Of a DNA stretch of 64,000 bases, positions 25,239 to 34,758 are shown piece after piece. The position numbers were made by a program, and so were the translations under genes. How positions within the stretch are numbered: the stretch's first letter is position 1; every line of letters begins with the position of its first letter. The stretch is from Bacteroides helcogenes P 36-108 (lineage in GTDB: Bacteria; Bacteroidota; Bacteroidia; Bacteroidales; Bacteroidaceae): positions 868,001 to 932,000 of the forward strand of contig NC_014933.1 of NCBI RefSeq assembly GCF_000186225.1. The letters are read 5' to 3'. The notes under the pieces are model-generated. The model was not told the DNA's origin. It made no database searches and worked only from the letters and a program-made list of their open reading frames with translations.

Positions 25239-27089
25239 ATGGAAGAACTCAAGACCAATGATTATCTGAAAGGGATCGTTTCCAACCTGCCCGAAAACCC
25301 CGGCATTTATCAATATCTGAATGCCGAGGGAGTCATCATATACGTAGGCAAAGCAAAAAATCTGAAACGCAGGGTTTCCTCCTACTTCAACCGGGAACAT
25401 GAGCCGGGCAAAACCAGAGTATTGGTAAGCAAGATAGCCGACATACGCTACATTGTGGTCAATTCAGAGGAAGACGCCCTATTGCTTGAAAACAACCTTA
25501 TCAAGAAATACAAACCCCGGTACAACGTTTTGCTGAAAGACGACAAGACCTATCCTTCCATCTGTGTGCAGAACGAATATTTTCCACGCGTCTTCAAAAC
25601 CCGGAAAATAATCCGTAACGGCTCGTCATATTACGGCCCTTACAGCCATATTCCTTCCATGTATGCCGTATTGGACCTCATCAAGCATCTATATCCCTTG
25701 CGCACCTGCACCCTGAACCTTTCCCCGGAAAATATACGGGCAGGAAAGTTCAATGTATGTCTGGAATACCACATCAAGAACTGTGCAGGCCCCTGTATAG
25801 GCAAACAGACCCAGGAAGACTATCTGAAAAACATCGCTGAAATCAAAGAAATTCTCAAAGGGAATACTCAGGATATAGAAAGGATGCTTTTCCAGCAAAT
25901 GCAGGATCTTGCTGCCGACATGAAATATGAAGAAGCACAAAAAGTCAAAGAAAGATATCTGCTCATAGAAAATTACCGTTGCAAATCAGAAGTGGTAAGC
26001 AATGTACTGCACAACATCGATGTATTCTCCATCGAAGAAGACAACGACGAAAAGTCTGCCTTCATCAATTATCTGCATATCACAAACGGAGCCATCAACC
26101 AGGCATTCACCTTCGAGTACAAAAAAAGACTGAACGAAAGTAAAGAAGAACTGCTTTCATTAGGTATTATCGAGATGCGCGAAAGGTACAAAAGCCTTTC
26201 CCGCGAAATCATCGTACCGTTTGAGATTGATATGGAGTTGAAAGACGTAGTATTCACCATACCGCAACGAGGAGATAAAAAGAAACTGCTGGAGCTTTCC
26301 ATCCTGAATGTGAAACAATACAAAGCCGACCGCCTGAAACAAGCGGAAAAACTGAATCCAGAACAAAGAGCCGTGCGCCTTCTAAAAGAAATCCAACAGG
26401 AACTGCACCTTGAGCGCCTTCCGATGCAGATAGAATGCTTTGACAACTCGAACATCCAAGGTTCGGATGCAGTAGCTGCCTGTGTCGTATTCATCAAAGG
26501 AAAGCCGTCCAAGAAAGATTATCGGAAGTATAATATCAAGACAGTAGAAGGGCCGGATGATTATGCGTCCATGAAAGAGGTTGTAAAGCGGCGTTATCAG
26601 CGTGCTGTGGAAGAAAAAACACCCCTGCCCGATCTTCTTATCACCGATGGAGGAAAGGGGCAGATGAGCGCCGTAAAAGAGGTCATTGACGAACTCTGCC
26701 TAAACATCCCCATCGCCGGTCTTGCCAAGGACGGCAAACATCGCACCTCAGAACTATTATACGGCTTTCCGCCACAAACCATCGGACTGAAACAAAACAC
26801 CCCTCTTTTCAGGTTGCTGGCGCAGATACAGGATGAAGTGCACCGATTTGCCATCGCCTTCCATCGCGACAAGCGCAGCAAACGGCAAACAGCCTCTGCT
26901 TTGGACGAAATAAAAGGTATAGGAGAGAAAACCAAAGCCGCACTGCTCAAAGAATTCAAGAGCGTAAAACGCATAAAAGAAGCATCGTTCGAAGAATTAA
27001 CCTCCATTACAGGAGAAGCAAAAGCCAATATCATCCGGAGCTATTTTGCAGAGACCAATACCGGACAAATCAATCCCGCAAGACAATGA
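25239..27089 (+). CDS. uvrC: Excinuclease ABC subunit UvrC
   Basis: 616 residues from the ATG at 25239; the longer frame starting inside apt is rejected because the GIY-YIG domain begins right after this Met. The domains in order are GIY-YIG nuclease (about 15-95: N-P-G-I-Y-Q-Y, V-I-I-Y-V-G-K-A-K-N-L), UVR motif (about 205-240: LAADMKYEEAQKVKERY), the RNase H-like nuclease (about 365-520, with E-C-F-D-N-S-N-I-Q-G and LLITDGGKGQ), and tandem helix-hairpin-helix at the C-terminus (L-D-E-I-K-G-I-G-E-K-T). It makes both incisions in nucleotide excision repair with UvrB. Confidence 0.96.
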   Translation: MEELKTNDYLKGIVSNLPENPGIYQYLNAEGVIIYVGKAKNLKRRVSSYFNREHEPGKTRVLVSKIADIRYIVVNSEEDALLLENNLIKKYKPRYNVLLKDDKTYPSICVQNEYFPRVFKTRKIIRNGSSYYGPYSHIPSMYAVLDLIKHLYPLRTCTLNLSPENIRAGKFNVCLEYHIKNCAGPCIGKQTQEDYLKNIAEIKEILKGNTQDIERMLFQQMQDLAADMKYEEAQKVKERYLLIENYRCKSEVVSNVLHNIDVFSIEEDNDEKSAFINYLHITNGAINQAFTFEYKKRLNESKEELLSLGIIEMRERYKSLSREIIVPFEIDMELKDVVFTIPQRGDKKKLLELSILNVKQYKADRLKQAEKLNPEQRAVRLLKEIQQELHLERLPMQIECFDNSNIQGSDAVAACVVFIKGKPSKKDYRKYNIKTVEGPDDYASMKEVVKRRYQRAVEEKTPLPDLLITDGGKGQMSAVKEVIDELCLNIPIAGLAKDGKHRTSELLYGFPPQTIGLKQNTPLFRLLAQIQDEVHRFAIAFHRDKRSKRQTASALDEIKGIGEKTKAALLKEFKSVKRIKEASFEELTSITGEAKANIIRSYFAETNTGQINPARQ

Positions 27090-27236
27090 ATTTATGGCTC
27101 ACCCGAAATTTAAGATGATGGAACAGGGTACATAACATTATCCGATCAGATCTTAGAGCATCTCAGTCAGGTACTTCAGCGGTATCTTTTTGCTGTACTT
27201 TATCACTCCATTTTTCGGATGAACCAAATTTATTTG

Positions 27237-27244
27237 TAACTTTG
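27237..27244 (+). promoter_or_regulatory. -7 box (TAACTTTG) of the dtd-mazG-deoC unit
   Basis: TAACTTTG lies 24 nt before the dtd ATG, in the 179-bp gap after uvrC. It marks a new transcription unit. Confidence 0.6.
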
Positions 27245-27268
27245 TCCATTAAAAAGAAAACGAACAGC

Positions 27269-27721
27269 ATGAGAGTAGTTATACAGCGTACCGGACACGC
27301 CTCCGTAACCATCAACGGAACCTGTAAAGCAGCTATCGGAAAAGGCTTTATGATATTGGTAGGAATCGAAGAAACCGACGGAAAGGAAGACATAGACTGG
27401 CTGTGCAAGAAGATTGTCAATCTCCGTGTTTTCGATGATGAAAACGGAGTAATGAACAAATCCATTCTTGAAGTAGATGGTGAAATACTGGTTATCAGCC
27501 AATTTACCCTGCATGCCTCCACTAAGAAAGGTAACCGCCCCTCTTACATAAGAGCTGCAAAACCGGAAATATCAGTTCCGTTGTACGAACTCTTCTGCAA
27601 AGAATTAAGCAACGCATCGGGCAAAGAAATAAGCACTGGAGAGTTTGGGGCCGACATGAAAGTAGAATTACTAAACGATGGTCCTGTGACCATCTGCATG
27701 GATACAAAAAACAAGGAATGA
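27269..27721 (+). CDS. dtd: D-aminoacyl-tRNA deacylase
   Basis: 150 residues from the ATG at 27269 (MRVVIQR is the family's usual start; a nine-codon upstream extension is ignored, and would begin within the promoter). The two active-site motifs are present: S-Q-F-T-L (about 79-83) and the C-terminal N-D-G-P-V-T-I (about 136-142), plus K-G-N-R-P-S-Y. DTD hydrolyses D-amino acids and glycine mis-charged on tRNA. Its TGA overlaps the next start by four bases (ATGA), which implies translational coupling with the MazG-like gene. Confidence 0.96.
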   Translation: MRVVIQRTGHASVTINGTCKAAIGKGFMILVGIEETDGKEDIDWLCKKIVNLRVFDDENGVMNKSILEVDGEILVISQFTLHASTKKGNRPSYIRAAKPEISVPLYELFCKELSNASGKEISTGEFGADMKVELLNDGPVTICMDTKNKE

Positions 27722-28059
27722 TGACGTTAGAAGAAGCGCAGAAAAAAGTGGATTCCTGGATCAAGGAATACGGAGTACGCTATTTCAGCGAGCTCACCAA
27801 CATGGCAGTTCTTACTGAGGAAGTAGGAGAACTGGCTCGTATCATGTCACGCAAATATGGTGACCAATCCTTCAAAGAAGGAGAAAAAGACAATCTCGAT
27901 GATGAAATTGCAGACGTTCTGTGGGTACTTCTCTGCATTGCCAACCAGACCGGAGTCAACGTGACCGAGGCTTTCACGCGCAATCTGGAGAAGAAAACCA
28001 AACGGGACCGGACAAGACATATCAACAACCCGAAATTGAAAGATTATGGAGAAAAATGA
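27718..28059 (+). CDS. MazG-like nucleotide pyrophosphohydrolase
   Basis: 113 residues. The MazG metal-binding pattern is clear: an E-E-V-G-E-L helix (about 34-39) and D-D-E-I-A-D-V-L-W (about 60-68), giving E-x2-E and E-x2-D sets. A single MazG repeat of this size is typical of house-cleaning NTP pyrophosphatases that hydrolyse non-canonical or excess nucleoside triphosphates. The substrate is not known. It overlaps dtd by 4 nt and deoC by 14 nt, so the three genes form one tightly coupled unit. Either of two adjacent Met codons may start translation. Confidence 0.88.
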   Translation: MMTLEEAQKKVDSWIKEYGVRYFSELTNMAVLTEEVGELARIMSRKYGDQSFKEGEKDNLDDEIADVLWVLLCIANQTGVNVTEAFTRNLEKKTKRDRTRHINNPKLKDYGEK

Positions 28060-28948
28060 ACCTACCCAAAGCAAGTATGATGCTGCCTTGGCAAAGTACA
28101 ACACCCAGTTGGACGATGCCGATATCGCAGCACAAGTAGCTAAAATCATCGCAGAAAAAGTTTCTGCCAACAATACGCCCGACGTAAAGAAATTCTTGTT
28201 CAATTGCATTGACCTCACTACACTGAGCAGTACGGACAATGATGAAAGCGTAATGAAGTTTACACAAAAGGTAAACCAATTCGATGAAGAGTTCCCCGAC
28301 TTGAAGAACGTGGCGGCCATCTGTGTATATCCCAACTTTGCCGAAATCGTGAAAGACACGCTGGAAGTGGAGGATGTAAACATAGCCTGCGTATCGGCAG
28401 GTTTCCCATCCTCACAGACCTTTATTGAGGTAAAGGTGGCTGAAACAGCCATGGCAATCATGGAAGGTGCGGACGAAATTGACATTGTCATCTCAATAGG
28501 TAAATTCCTGGCAGGAGACTATGAGACAATGTGTGAAGAGATACAGGAACTCAAAGAAACCTGCAAAGAGCACCATCTGAAAGTAATTCTTGAAACAGGA
28601 GCCTTGAAAAGTGCCTCTAACATCAAAAAAGCCTCTATCCTATCCATGTATTCGGGCGCTGATTTTATCAAGACTTCTACAGGAAAACAACAACCCGCTG
28701 CCACTCCGGAAGCTGCTTATGTGATGTGCCAGGCGATAAAAGAATACCATACACTGACAGGCAATAAAGTGGGATTCAAACCTGCCGGAGGCATTAATTG
28801 CGTAAACGATGCACTGATATATTATACCATCGTCAAAGAGGTGCTTGGTGAAGAATGGCTGAACAATGAACTGTTCCGCTTAGGAACCAGCCGCCTTGCC
28901 AACTTGCTGCTTTCAGAAATTAAGGGAAAAGAAATGAAATTCTTCTAA
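28046..28948 (+). CDS. deoC: Deoxyribose-phosphate aldolase
   Basis: 300 residues, the longer E. coli-like type. The Schiff-base lysine is in ADFIKTSTGK and the second active-site lysine in VGFKPAGGI, with the EIDIVISIG strand before them. The enzyme cleaves 2-deoxyribose-5-phosphate to acetaldehyde and glyceraldehyde-3-phosphate, linking deoxynucleoside breakdown to glycolysis. It starts 14 nt inside the MazG-like gene. Together with that gene it fits a nucleotide clean-up theme. A strong bidirectional terminator follows. Confidence 0.96.
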   Translation: MEKNEPTQSKYDAALAKYNTQLDDADIAAQVAKIIAEKVSANNTPDVKKFLFNCIDLTTLSSTDNDESVMKFTQKVNQFDEEFPDLKNVAAICVYPNFAEIVKDTLEVEDVNIACVSAGFPSSQTFIEVKVAETAMAIMEGADEIDIVISIGKFLAGDYETMCEEIQELKETCKEHHLKVILETGALKSASNIKKASILSMYSGADFIKTSTGKQQPAATPEAAYVMCQAIKEYHTLTGNKVGFKPAGGINCVNDALIYYTIVKEVLGEEWLNNELFRLGTSRLANLLLSEIKGKEMKFF

Positions 28949-28974
28949 AAGCAATATTGCAACAAACAAAAAAG

Positions 28975-29013
28975 AAGCCTGACAAGAGATCGTTCTTATC
29001 AGGCTTTATTCTT
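28975..29013 (+). terminator. Bidirectional terminator, deoC / polyprenyl synthase
   Basis: AAGCCTGA with AAGA pairs with TCTT and TCAGGCTT across one C/A mismatch. A T-rich tail follows on the plus strand and A-rich sequence precedes it, so it can serve both convergent genes. Confidence 0.85.
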
Positions 29014-29036
29014 GAGAACCATATTTTTTTAGCCGG

Positions 29037-30011
29037 TTATTTTTCCCGTTCCACTACATAATCCAAATAAGCAGCAAGAGCAGTTCTTACATCTGTATCA
29101 GGCATGGAAGCCAAAAGCAGTAACGCCTTTTCCCTATAAGCATACATCATTTGCGAAGCATATTCAATGCCCCCATGCCGCTTTGTAAATTCAATCAGAA
29201 AGGCTATTTCATCGGCCGTGGCATCTCCATTCTTTACTTTGACGGCAATCTCACCGGCTGTTTCATCTCCCGTAGAGTTAAGTGCATAGAGCACCGGAAG
29301 CGTCAACTTCCCTTCCAGCATATCATTGCCGGTAGGCTTGCCTATCTCCCTGCTTTCAAAATAATCGAATATATCATCTTTTATCTGGAAGCAAAGACCG
29401 ATGTACTCACCAAACAAACGGGCAAATTCAGCCCTTTCGCCGTCAGCCCCCACCGAAAGAGCACCGGCTTTGGTGCAAGCCGCAAACAAGACAGCAGTCT
29501 TCTTACGTATGACATCAAAATAAATATCTTCAGAAAACTGGAGATTGCTGACATTGGACAGTTGAAGAAGCTCCCCTTCTGCCAAATCCTGCCCCAGACA
29601 GGAAACGATATCTATAATAGCATGGTTACGCGTCAGCCCCACCTGCACTAAGGCCGTCGCCAAAAGATAATCACCGGACAATACCGCCACCTTATTATTG
29701 AAGATAGCATTTACAGAGAGCTGCCCTCTCCGTTCGGTACTTTCATCCACCACATCATCGTGTACAAGGCTGGCATTGTGCAACAGTTCCAATGCAACTG
29801 CCGCGTGAAGGGTTGCAGGGCAGATTTCACCATAAAGTTTTGCTGCCAGAAGCACCAACATAGGGCGCATCATCTTCCCATTCTTTTGCCGGATATGCGC
29901 AATAACACTATTCAACAAAAGATTGGAACTGGAAAGGGAACTATCAAATAGTTTTTTGAAGTCCTCCAATTCCACAGAAATCGGAGTTTTTATAAGTGAT
30001 GAGTTATCCAT
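29037..30011 (-). CDS. Polyprenyl diphosphate synthase (octaprenyl type, IspB-like)
   Basis: 324 residues, cytoplasmic. The two Asp-rich motifs of trans-prenyltransferases are intact: LVHDDVVDES (about 86-95) and CFQIKDDIFDYF (about 208-219). The segment GKMMRPMLVLL holds the Arg used for diphosphate binding. Such enzymes extend farnesyl diphosphate into the side chain of quinones, here presumably menaquinone. The product chain length cannot be read reliably. It is divergent from polA and convergent with deoC. Confidence 0.9.
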   Translation of the reverse strand: MDNSSLIKTPISVELEDFKKLFDSSLSSSNLLLNSVIAHIRQKNGKMMRPMLVLLAAKLYGEICPATLHAAVALELLHNASLVHDDVVDESTERRGQLSVNAIFNNKVAVLSGDYLLATALVQVGLTRNHAIIDIVSCLGQDLAEGELLQLSNVSNLQFSEDIYFDVIRKKTAVLFAACTKAGALSVGADGERAEFARLFGEYIGLCFQIKDDIFDYFESREIGKPTGNDMLEGKLTLPVLYALNSTGDETAGEIAVKVKNGDATADEIAFLIEFTKRHGGIEYASQMMYAYREKALLLLASMPDTDVRTALAAYLDYVVEREK

Positions 30012-30028
30012 GCATCGCTATTTGCCTA

Positions 30029-30036
30029 CAAAAATA
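30029..30036 (-). promoter_or_regulatory. -7 box (TATTTTTG) of the polyprenyl synthase gene
   Basis: TATTTTTG on the minus strand, 17 nt before the ATG, matches TAnnTTTG. The polA side has only the near-match TACTTTTA at 30068-30075. Confidence 0.5.
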
Positions 30037-30097
30037 GTAATAAAACGGTTAATACGGTATTTTTTTGTACTTTTACCATGAAAAAAAGGATAAATCT

Positions 30098-32956
30098 ATG
30101 AATTCAACCGATAAACTCTTTCTGCTCGATGCCTATGCGCTGATATATCGGGCCTATTATGCGTTCATCAAAAACCCGAGAATCAATTCCAAAGGATTCA
30201 ATACTTCAGCCATCCTGGGATTCGTCAATACACTTGAAGAAGTGCTCAAAAAAGAGAATCCTTCACACATCGGCGTTGCCTTCGATCCTTCCGGACCCAC
30301 ATTCCGCCATGAAGCATATGAACAATACAAGGCACAACGAGAGGAAACCCCTGAAGCCATCCGCCTGTCCGTACCCATCATAAAGGACATCATACGCGCT
30401 TACCGCATCCCCATCCTGGAAGTACCCGGCTATGAGGCCGACGACGTAATAGGCACTCTTGCCACCGAAGCAGGAAAACGTGGTATCACCACTTATATGA
30501 TGACACCCGACAAGGATTACGGTCAACTGGTAGCCGATAATGTATTTATGTACCGTCCCAAACATACCGGCGGTTTTGAAGTGATGGGCGTGGAAGAAGT
30601 AAAAGCAAAATTCGATATCCGGTCCACGGCACAAGTCATCGACATGTTAGGACTGATGGGAGATGCTTCCGACAACATTCCCGGCTGCCCGGGTGTAGGA
30701 GAGAAAACCGCACAAAAACTGATAGCCGAATTCGGAAGTATTGAAAACTTACTGGAACACACTGACCGACTGAAAGGCGCTCTTAAAATAAAAGTAGAGA
30801 ACAACCGGGAAATGATAACCTTTTCTAAATTTCTTGCAACCATCAAAGTCGATGTACCCATCACACTCGATATGAAAGCGCTTGTTCGTGAAGAAGCAAA
30901 TGAAGACGAGCTACGCAAGATTTTTGAGGAATTGGAATTTCGCACACTTCTGGATCGGGTATTGAAAAAAGGGAATTCTCCCCTACCCTCCTCCTCAACT
31001 CCATCTGCCAGCCCCGACCTATATGCCGGAACTTTGTTTGCAGCACAACCGAAAACCAATGCTGATGAAAAAAGCGGTCCGGTTCAAGGCAATTTGTTTG
31101 CAAATTTTGCGGACGACGGGGCAGACAGCTCTAAAAATTCAAATCTGACGCGTTTAGAATTGCTGGATACAGACTATCAACTTATTGATACAGAGAAAAA
31201 AAGAAAGGATTTTATTCAAAAGTTAATTACATCCGAAATTTTATCAATAGACACGGAAACCACCGGAACAGAACCAATGGAGGCAGAATTAGTGGGTATG
31301 AGCTTCAGTGATGCCGAAAACCAGGCATATTATGTACCTGTTCCTCCCATTCGTGAAGAAGCCTTAAAAATAGTAAATGAGCTTCGTCCACTCTACGAAA
31401 ATGAGAAATCACTGAAAGTCGGGCAAAATATCAAATATGACATGATTGTTCTCCAAAATTACGAAATACAAGTAAAAGGACCTCTTTTCGACACAATGCT
31501 TGCTCATTACGTACTTCAGCCCGAACTTCGTCACAATATGGACTACCTGGCGGAAATCTATCTCCATTACCAAACCATCCACATTGATGAGCTTATAGGT
31601 CCGCGGGGAAAAAACCAGAAAAACATGCGTGACCTTTCGCCCGAAGAAGTTTACCGTTATGCCTGCGAAGACGCAGATGTCACTCTGAAACTGAAAAACA
31701 TTCTCGAAAAAGAACTGAAGGAACAAGGAGGCGAACATTTGTTCCATGAAATAGAGATGCCCCTTGTCCCAGTGCTTGTCAATATAGAGTCCAATGGAGT
31801 ACGCCTTGATACGGAAGCCCTTAAACAATCATCAGAACACTTCACGATTCGCCTGCAGGAAATAGAAAAAGAAATCTATGCATTGGCAGATGAAACCTTC
31901 AATATCGCTTCACCCAAACAAGTCGGTGAAATACTTTTTGACAAACTGAGAATTGTAGAAAAAGCCAAGAAAACCAAGACCGGACAGTACGTCACTTCCG
32001 AAGAGGTGCTTGAGAGTTTGCGTGGCAAACACGGGATAATCGGGAAGATACTGGAATACCGTGGGCTGAAGAAATTGTTGAGTACCTACATCGACTCCCT
32101 TCCACAACTGATCAACCCACGCACAGGACATATCCACACCTCATTCAACCAAGCAGTCACCGCTACGGGACGACTCAGTTCCAGCAATCCCAACCTGCAG
32201 AATATTCCCATCCGTGATGAAGATGGCAAGGAAATACGCAAAGCTTTCATTCCGGATGACGGCTGTGAATTCTTCTCCGCCGACTATTCGCAGATCGAAC
32301 TGCGCATCATGGCACACCTCAGCGAAGACCGGAACATGATAGATGCCTTTCGTAGCGGATACGACATCCATGCCGCCACCGCCGCCAAGATATATAAGAC
32401 AGACATCAGCGACGTGACAGCCGACATGCGGCGCAAAGCGAAAACCGCCAACTTCGGCATTATATACGGGATTTCTGTATTCGGCTTGGCAGAACGCATG
32501 AATGTTTCCCGTCAGGAAGCCAAAGAACTGATTGACGGATACTTTGAAACCTATCCGCAAGTCAAGGAATATATGGACAGAAGCATCCGGATAGCCCGTG
32601 AAAACGGCTATGTGGAAACCATCTTCCACCGCAAGCGCTTCTTGCCGGATATCAACTCGCGCAACGCTGTGGTACGTGGCTATGCCGAACGCAATGCCAT
32701 CAACGCACCTATACAGGGAAGTGCCGCCGACATCATAAAAGTAGCCATGGCACATATCCACCGCCGCTTCGTAAGTAACAATCTGAAAGCAAAGATGATT
32801 TTACAGGTCCACGATGAGCTGAATTTCAGTGTTCCGGCTTCGGAAAAGGAGATTGTACAAAAAATTGTAATCGAAGAGATGGAGCATGCATATAGCATGC
32901 ACGTACCCCTGAAAGCCGATTGTGGATGGGGAAAGAACTGGTTGGAAGCACATTAA
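30098..32956 (+). CDS. polA: DNA polymerase I
   Basis: 952 residues from the ATG at 30098; eleven extra in-frame codons upstream are not family-like. Three domains are present. The 5'-3' exonuclease (about 1-300) has DAYALIYRAYYAF and GYEADDVIGT. The 3'-5' proofreading domain (about 370-560) retains its acidic residues, starting with SIDTETTG. The polymerase domain (about 600-952) has ATGRLSSSNPNLQNIPIRDE, DYSQIELRIMAHLS, the O-helix RRKAKTANFGIIYGIS, and QVHDELNF. It fills gaps in repair and processes Okazaki fragments. The linker (about 300-360) is low-complexity. A terminator follows. Confidence 0.97.
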   Translation: MNSTDKLFLLDAYALIYRAYYAFIKNPRINSKGFNTSAILGFVNTLEEVLKKENPSHIGVAFDPSGPTFRHEAYEQYKAQREETPEAIRLSVPIIKDIIRAYRIPILEVPGYEADDVIGTLATEAGKRGITTYMMTPDKDYGQLVADNVFMYRPKHTGGFEVMGVEEVKAKFDIRSTAQVIDMLGLMGDASDNIPGCPGVGEKTAQKLIAEFGSIENLLEHTDRLKGALKIKVENNREMITFSKFLATIKVDVPITLDMKALVREEANEDELRKIFEELEFRTLLDRVLKKGNSPLPSSSTPSASPDLYAGTLFAAQPKTNADEKSGPVQGNLFANFADDGADSSKNSNLTRLELLDTDYQLIDTEKKRKDFIQKLITSEILSIDTETTGTEPMEAELVGMSFSDAENQAYYVPVPPIREEALKIVNELRPLYENEKSLKVGQNIKYDMIVLQNYEIQVKGPLFDTMLAHYVLQPELRHNMDYLAEIYLHYQTIHIDELIGPRGKNQKNMRDLSPEEVYRYACEDADVTLKLKNILEKELKEQGGEHLFHEIEMPLVPVLVNIESNGVRLDTEALKQSSEHFTIRLQEIEKEIYALADETFNIASPKQVGEILFDKLRIVEKAKKTKTGQYVTSEEVLESLRGKHGIIGKILEYRGLKKLLSTYIDSLPQLINPRTGHIHTSFNQAVTATGRLSSSNPNLQNIPIRDEDGKEIRKAFIPDDGCEFFSADYSQIELRIMAHLSEDRNMIDAFRSGYDIHAATAAKIYKTDISDVTADMRRKAKTANFGIIYGISVFGLAERMNVSRQEAKELIDGYFETYPQVKEYMDRSIRIARENGYVETIFHRKRFLPDINSRNAVVRGYAERNAINAPIQGSAADIIKVAMAHIHRRFVSNNLKAKMILQVHDELNFSVPASEKEIVQKIVIEEMEHAYSMHVPLKADCGWGKNWLEAH

Positions 32957-33032
32957 TCCAAGCAATAACGTTATTTAACTTACAATCAGAAAGCAACAGA
33001 AGTAAACTTTTAAAATACAGTTTGCTCACCAG

Positions 33033-33067
33033 AATATCCGGCAAGTTCTCTGCCGGATATTTTTTTG
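33033..33067 (+). terminator. Rho-independent terminator of polA
   Basis: AATATCCGGCA pairs perfectly with TGCCGGATATT around a seven-base loop, followed by a T7 run. Confidence 0.93.
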
Positions 33068-33165
33068 TTCATCTATCTTGCCAAAATGAAAACATTCCCT
33101 AACTCCATAATATGACATTTTGATATATTTTAATTCCATATAAGATTTTATGTCAATTAAATGCA

Positions 33166-33173
33166 TACCTTTG
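33166..33173 (+). promoter_or_regulatory. -7 box (TACCTTTG) of the DUF3836 gene
   Basis: TACCTTTG, about 60 nt before the preferred ATG at 33235. Confidence 0.6.
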
Positions 33174-33234
33174 CAGCGGATTTAAGAGCATTATGACAGC
33201 AAATAGCAAATCAATAACCAAAAAGAATATAATC

Positions 33235-33627
33235 ATGAAAACAAAAGTATCTTTAAAAACAATGATTGTTTCAGCACTCCTCTTAGTTTGCGGATTAAGT
33301 ACATATGCTGACAACAAAAGCAATCTCATTTACAATTCAGAAGAAGTGAATGGGGTGATGGTAGGACAAACCGTATATAAAATGGACGGTAATACTCTTG
33401 CCAACTATATGAAGTATAATTATAAATATGACGACCAGAAACGCATGACAGAAAGCGAAGCTATGAAATGGGATGCGGACAGAGGTATATGGCACAACGA
33501 TATGTGCATCCGCTATGCTTATCAAGGCAAATCGGTTACCACTACCTATTACAAGTGGAGCAACAAAAAAGGAGAATACGTATTGGTTCCCGAAATGACA
33601 GTTACGATGGATAATCCCAGCATGTAA
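33235..33627 (+). CDS. DUF3836 family secreted protein
   Basis: 130 residues from the ATG at 33235, which opens a normal Sec signal peptide (cleavage near STYAD, about residue 26). A 14-codon upstream extension would put polar residues ahead of the signal, so it is less likely. The mature part (about 100 residues) is beta-rich with repeated Y-x-Y patterns (MKYNYKYDDQKRMTESEA), like the DUF3836 family of Bacteroides, whose function is unknown. It is monocistronic, with its own promoter and terminator. Its last 37 nt reappear about 1.2 kb downstream, evidence of a lost second copy or local rearrangement. Confidence 0.75.
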   Translation: MKTKVSLKTMIVSALLLVCGLSTYADNKSNLIYNSEEVNGVMVGQTVYKMDGNTLANYMKYNYKYDDQKRMTESEAMKWDADRGIWHNDMCIRYAYQGKSVTTTYYKWSNKKGEYVLVPEMTVTMDNPSM

Positions 33628-33698
33628 TCTGCTTCGGTGCATTTTTCTCTTAAAGAATCAATTTACAATCTAACAATAACAACAACTTTTTCTTTAAA

Positions 33699-33746
33699 AA
33701 CTTCGAGAGGCGGAATACGTGATGCATTCCGCCTCTTGAAGTTTTA
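33699..33746 (+). terminator. Terminator after the DUF3836 gene
   Basis: An 18-bp stem (AACTTCGAGAGGCGGAAT with ATTCCGCCTCTTGAAGTT, one mismatch) closes a short loop and is followed by TTTATT. Confidence 0.9.
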
Positions 33747-33869
33747 TTGCTTATCAGAGACTTCCTCCTTCAAGACATTCCGATACAATACAACGCTCCA
33801 CAGGGATGCTGTTGCGCAAAAGTAGTAAAAAAAAGAAGGAACAGGATAGAACCTGAAAAAATAAAGATA

Positions 33870-33877
33870 TATCTTTG
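33870..33877 (+). promoter_or_regulatory. -7 box (TATCTTTG) of the HD-domain gene
   Basis: TATCTTTG lies 19 nt before the preferred ATG at 33897. Confidence 0.6.
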
Positions 33878-33896
33878 CCTCCATAAAAGAACAATC

Positions 33897-34523
33897 ATGA
33901 TACCCGAAACGCTCCTTATTTACATAGAAACCGAGATTATTCCCCGCTACAAAGAATTTGACAAAGCCCATAACCTCTCGCACGTGCACACCGTGATTGA
34001 AGAAAGCCTCGCCCTGGCCCGCCGGCATCCCGAAGCGGACGAACGTTTAGTATATGCCATCGCCGCCTATCATGATACGGGGCTTTGCCGCGAACGTGCC
34101 ACGCATCACATCCTTTCGGGAGAAATACTGATGGCAGACAGCAACCTGCACCAATGGTTCACAGAGGAAGAACTTCTGCTTATGAAGGAAGCCGTAGAAG
34201 ATCACCGTGCCTCCACCGACCACGAGCCGCGCAGCATCTACGGGCGCATCGTGGCCGAAGCCGACCGGATAATAGACACTGACATCACCCTGCGCCGCAC
34301 CGTGCAATACGGACTGAAACAAAATCCTACTGCCGACGAGGAGTGGCACTACCAGCGTTTCTATAAACATCTCATGGAGAAGTATGCCCCCGGAGGATAT
34401 CTGAAACTCTGGTTCCCCGACGGGAAGAATGCTGAACGACTGAAAGAATTGCAGAAAATTATTGCGGATACAGAGAAGCTAAAACAGATATTCCATAGAA
34501 TATATACAGAAGAAAGCAGATAA
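33897..34523 (+). CDS. HD-domain phosphohydrolase
   Basis: 208 residues from the ATG at 33897, placed right after a -7 box; the longer frame would begin inside the preceding terminator. The metal-binding pattern of HD enzymes is present: His in NLSHVHTVI (about 27-30), the HD pair in AIAAYHDTG (about 59-60), His near VEDHRAS (about 104) and Asp in VAEADRIID (about 125). HD proteins of this type act on nucleotides or other phosphate esters; the substrate is unknown. It is cytoplasmic and monocistronic. A hairpin-rich spacer follows. Confidence 0.82.
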   Translation: MIPETLLIYIETEIIPRYKEFDKAHNLSHVHTVIEESLALARRHPEADERLVYAIAAYHDTGLCRERATHHILSGEILMADSNLHQWFTEEELLLMKEAVEDHRASTDHEPRSIYGRIVAEADRIIDTDITLRRTVQYGLKQNPTADEEWHYQRFYKHLMEKYAPGGYLKLWFPDGKNAERLKELQKIIADTEKLKQIFHRIYTEESR

Positions 34524-34540
34524 AGGTCTGTACGCAGTTC

Positions 34541-34628
34541 ACGGATACTTGTCCGCACACTGCGGATATGCATCCGCAAGCCGCGTTTATCCGTTCGCGC
34601 ACTGCGAACAGAGATTGTGCCGGACAAT
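34541..34628. repeat. Four successive small hairpins after the HD gene
   Basis: In 88 bp there are CGGA/TCCG (34541-34554), TGCGGAT/ATCCGCA (34560-34577), GTTCGC/GCGAAC (34592-34608) and GATTGT/ACAATC (34612-34628). The first three share recurring pieces (GCGGAT, TCCG, CACTGCG), so they look like diverged copies of one palindromic unit. No T-run follows, so simple termination is uncertain. Confidence 0.65.
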
Positions 34629-34758
34629 CAGAAAATTCATAAGCCATACTTCATACTTTTACCATTAACATCCCGCATCTTTTCAGCCTGCATCCGGCAC
34701 GGGGCACATAAACCGCACCATCATTCAGGCATTGGGCAAACCAGGTATTAAAAGAGTC

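Noticed and set aside
22764..33067. Replication origin near mnmG and polA
   Set aside because: Only isolated near-matches to TTATCCACA were seen, with no cluster and no dnaA; the parS-like site alone does not prove oriC is in the window.
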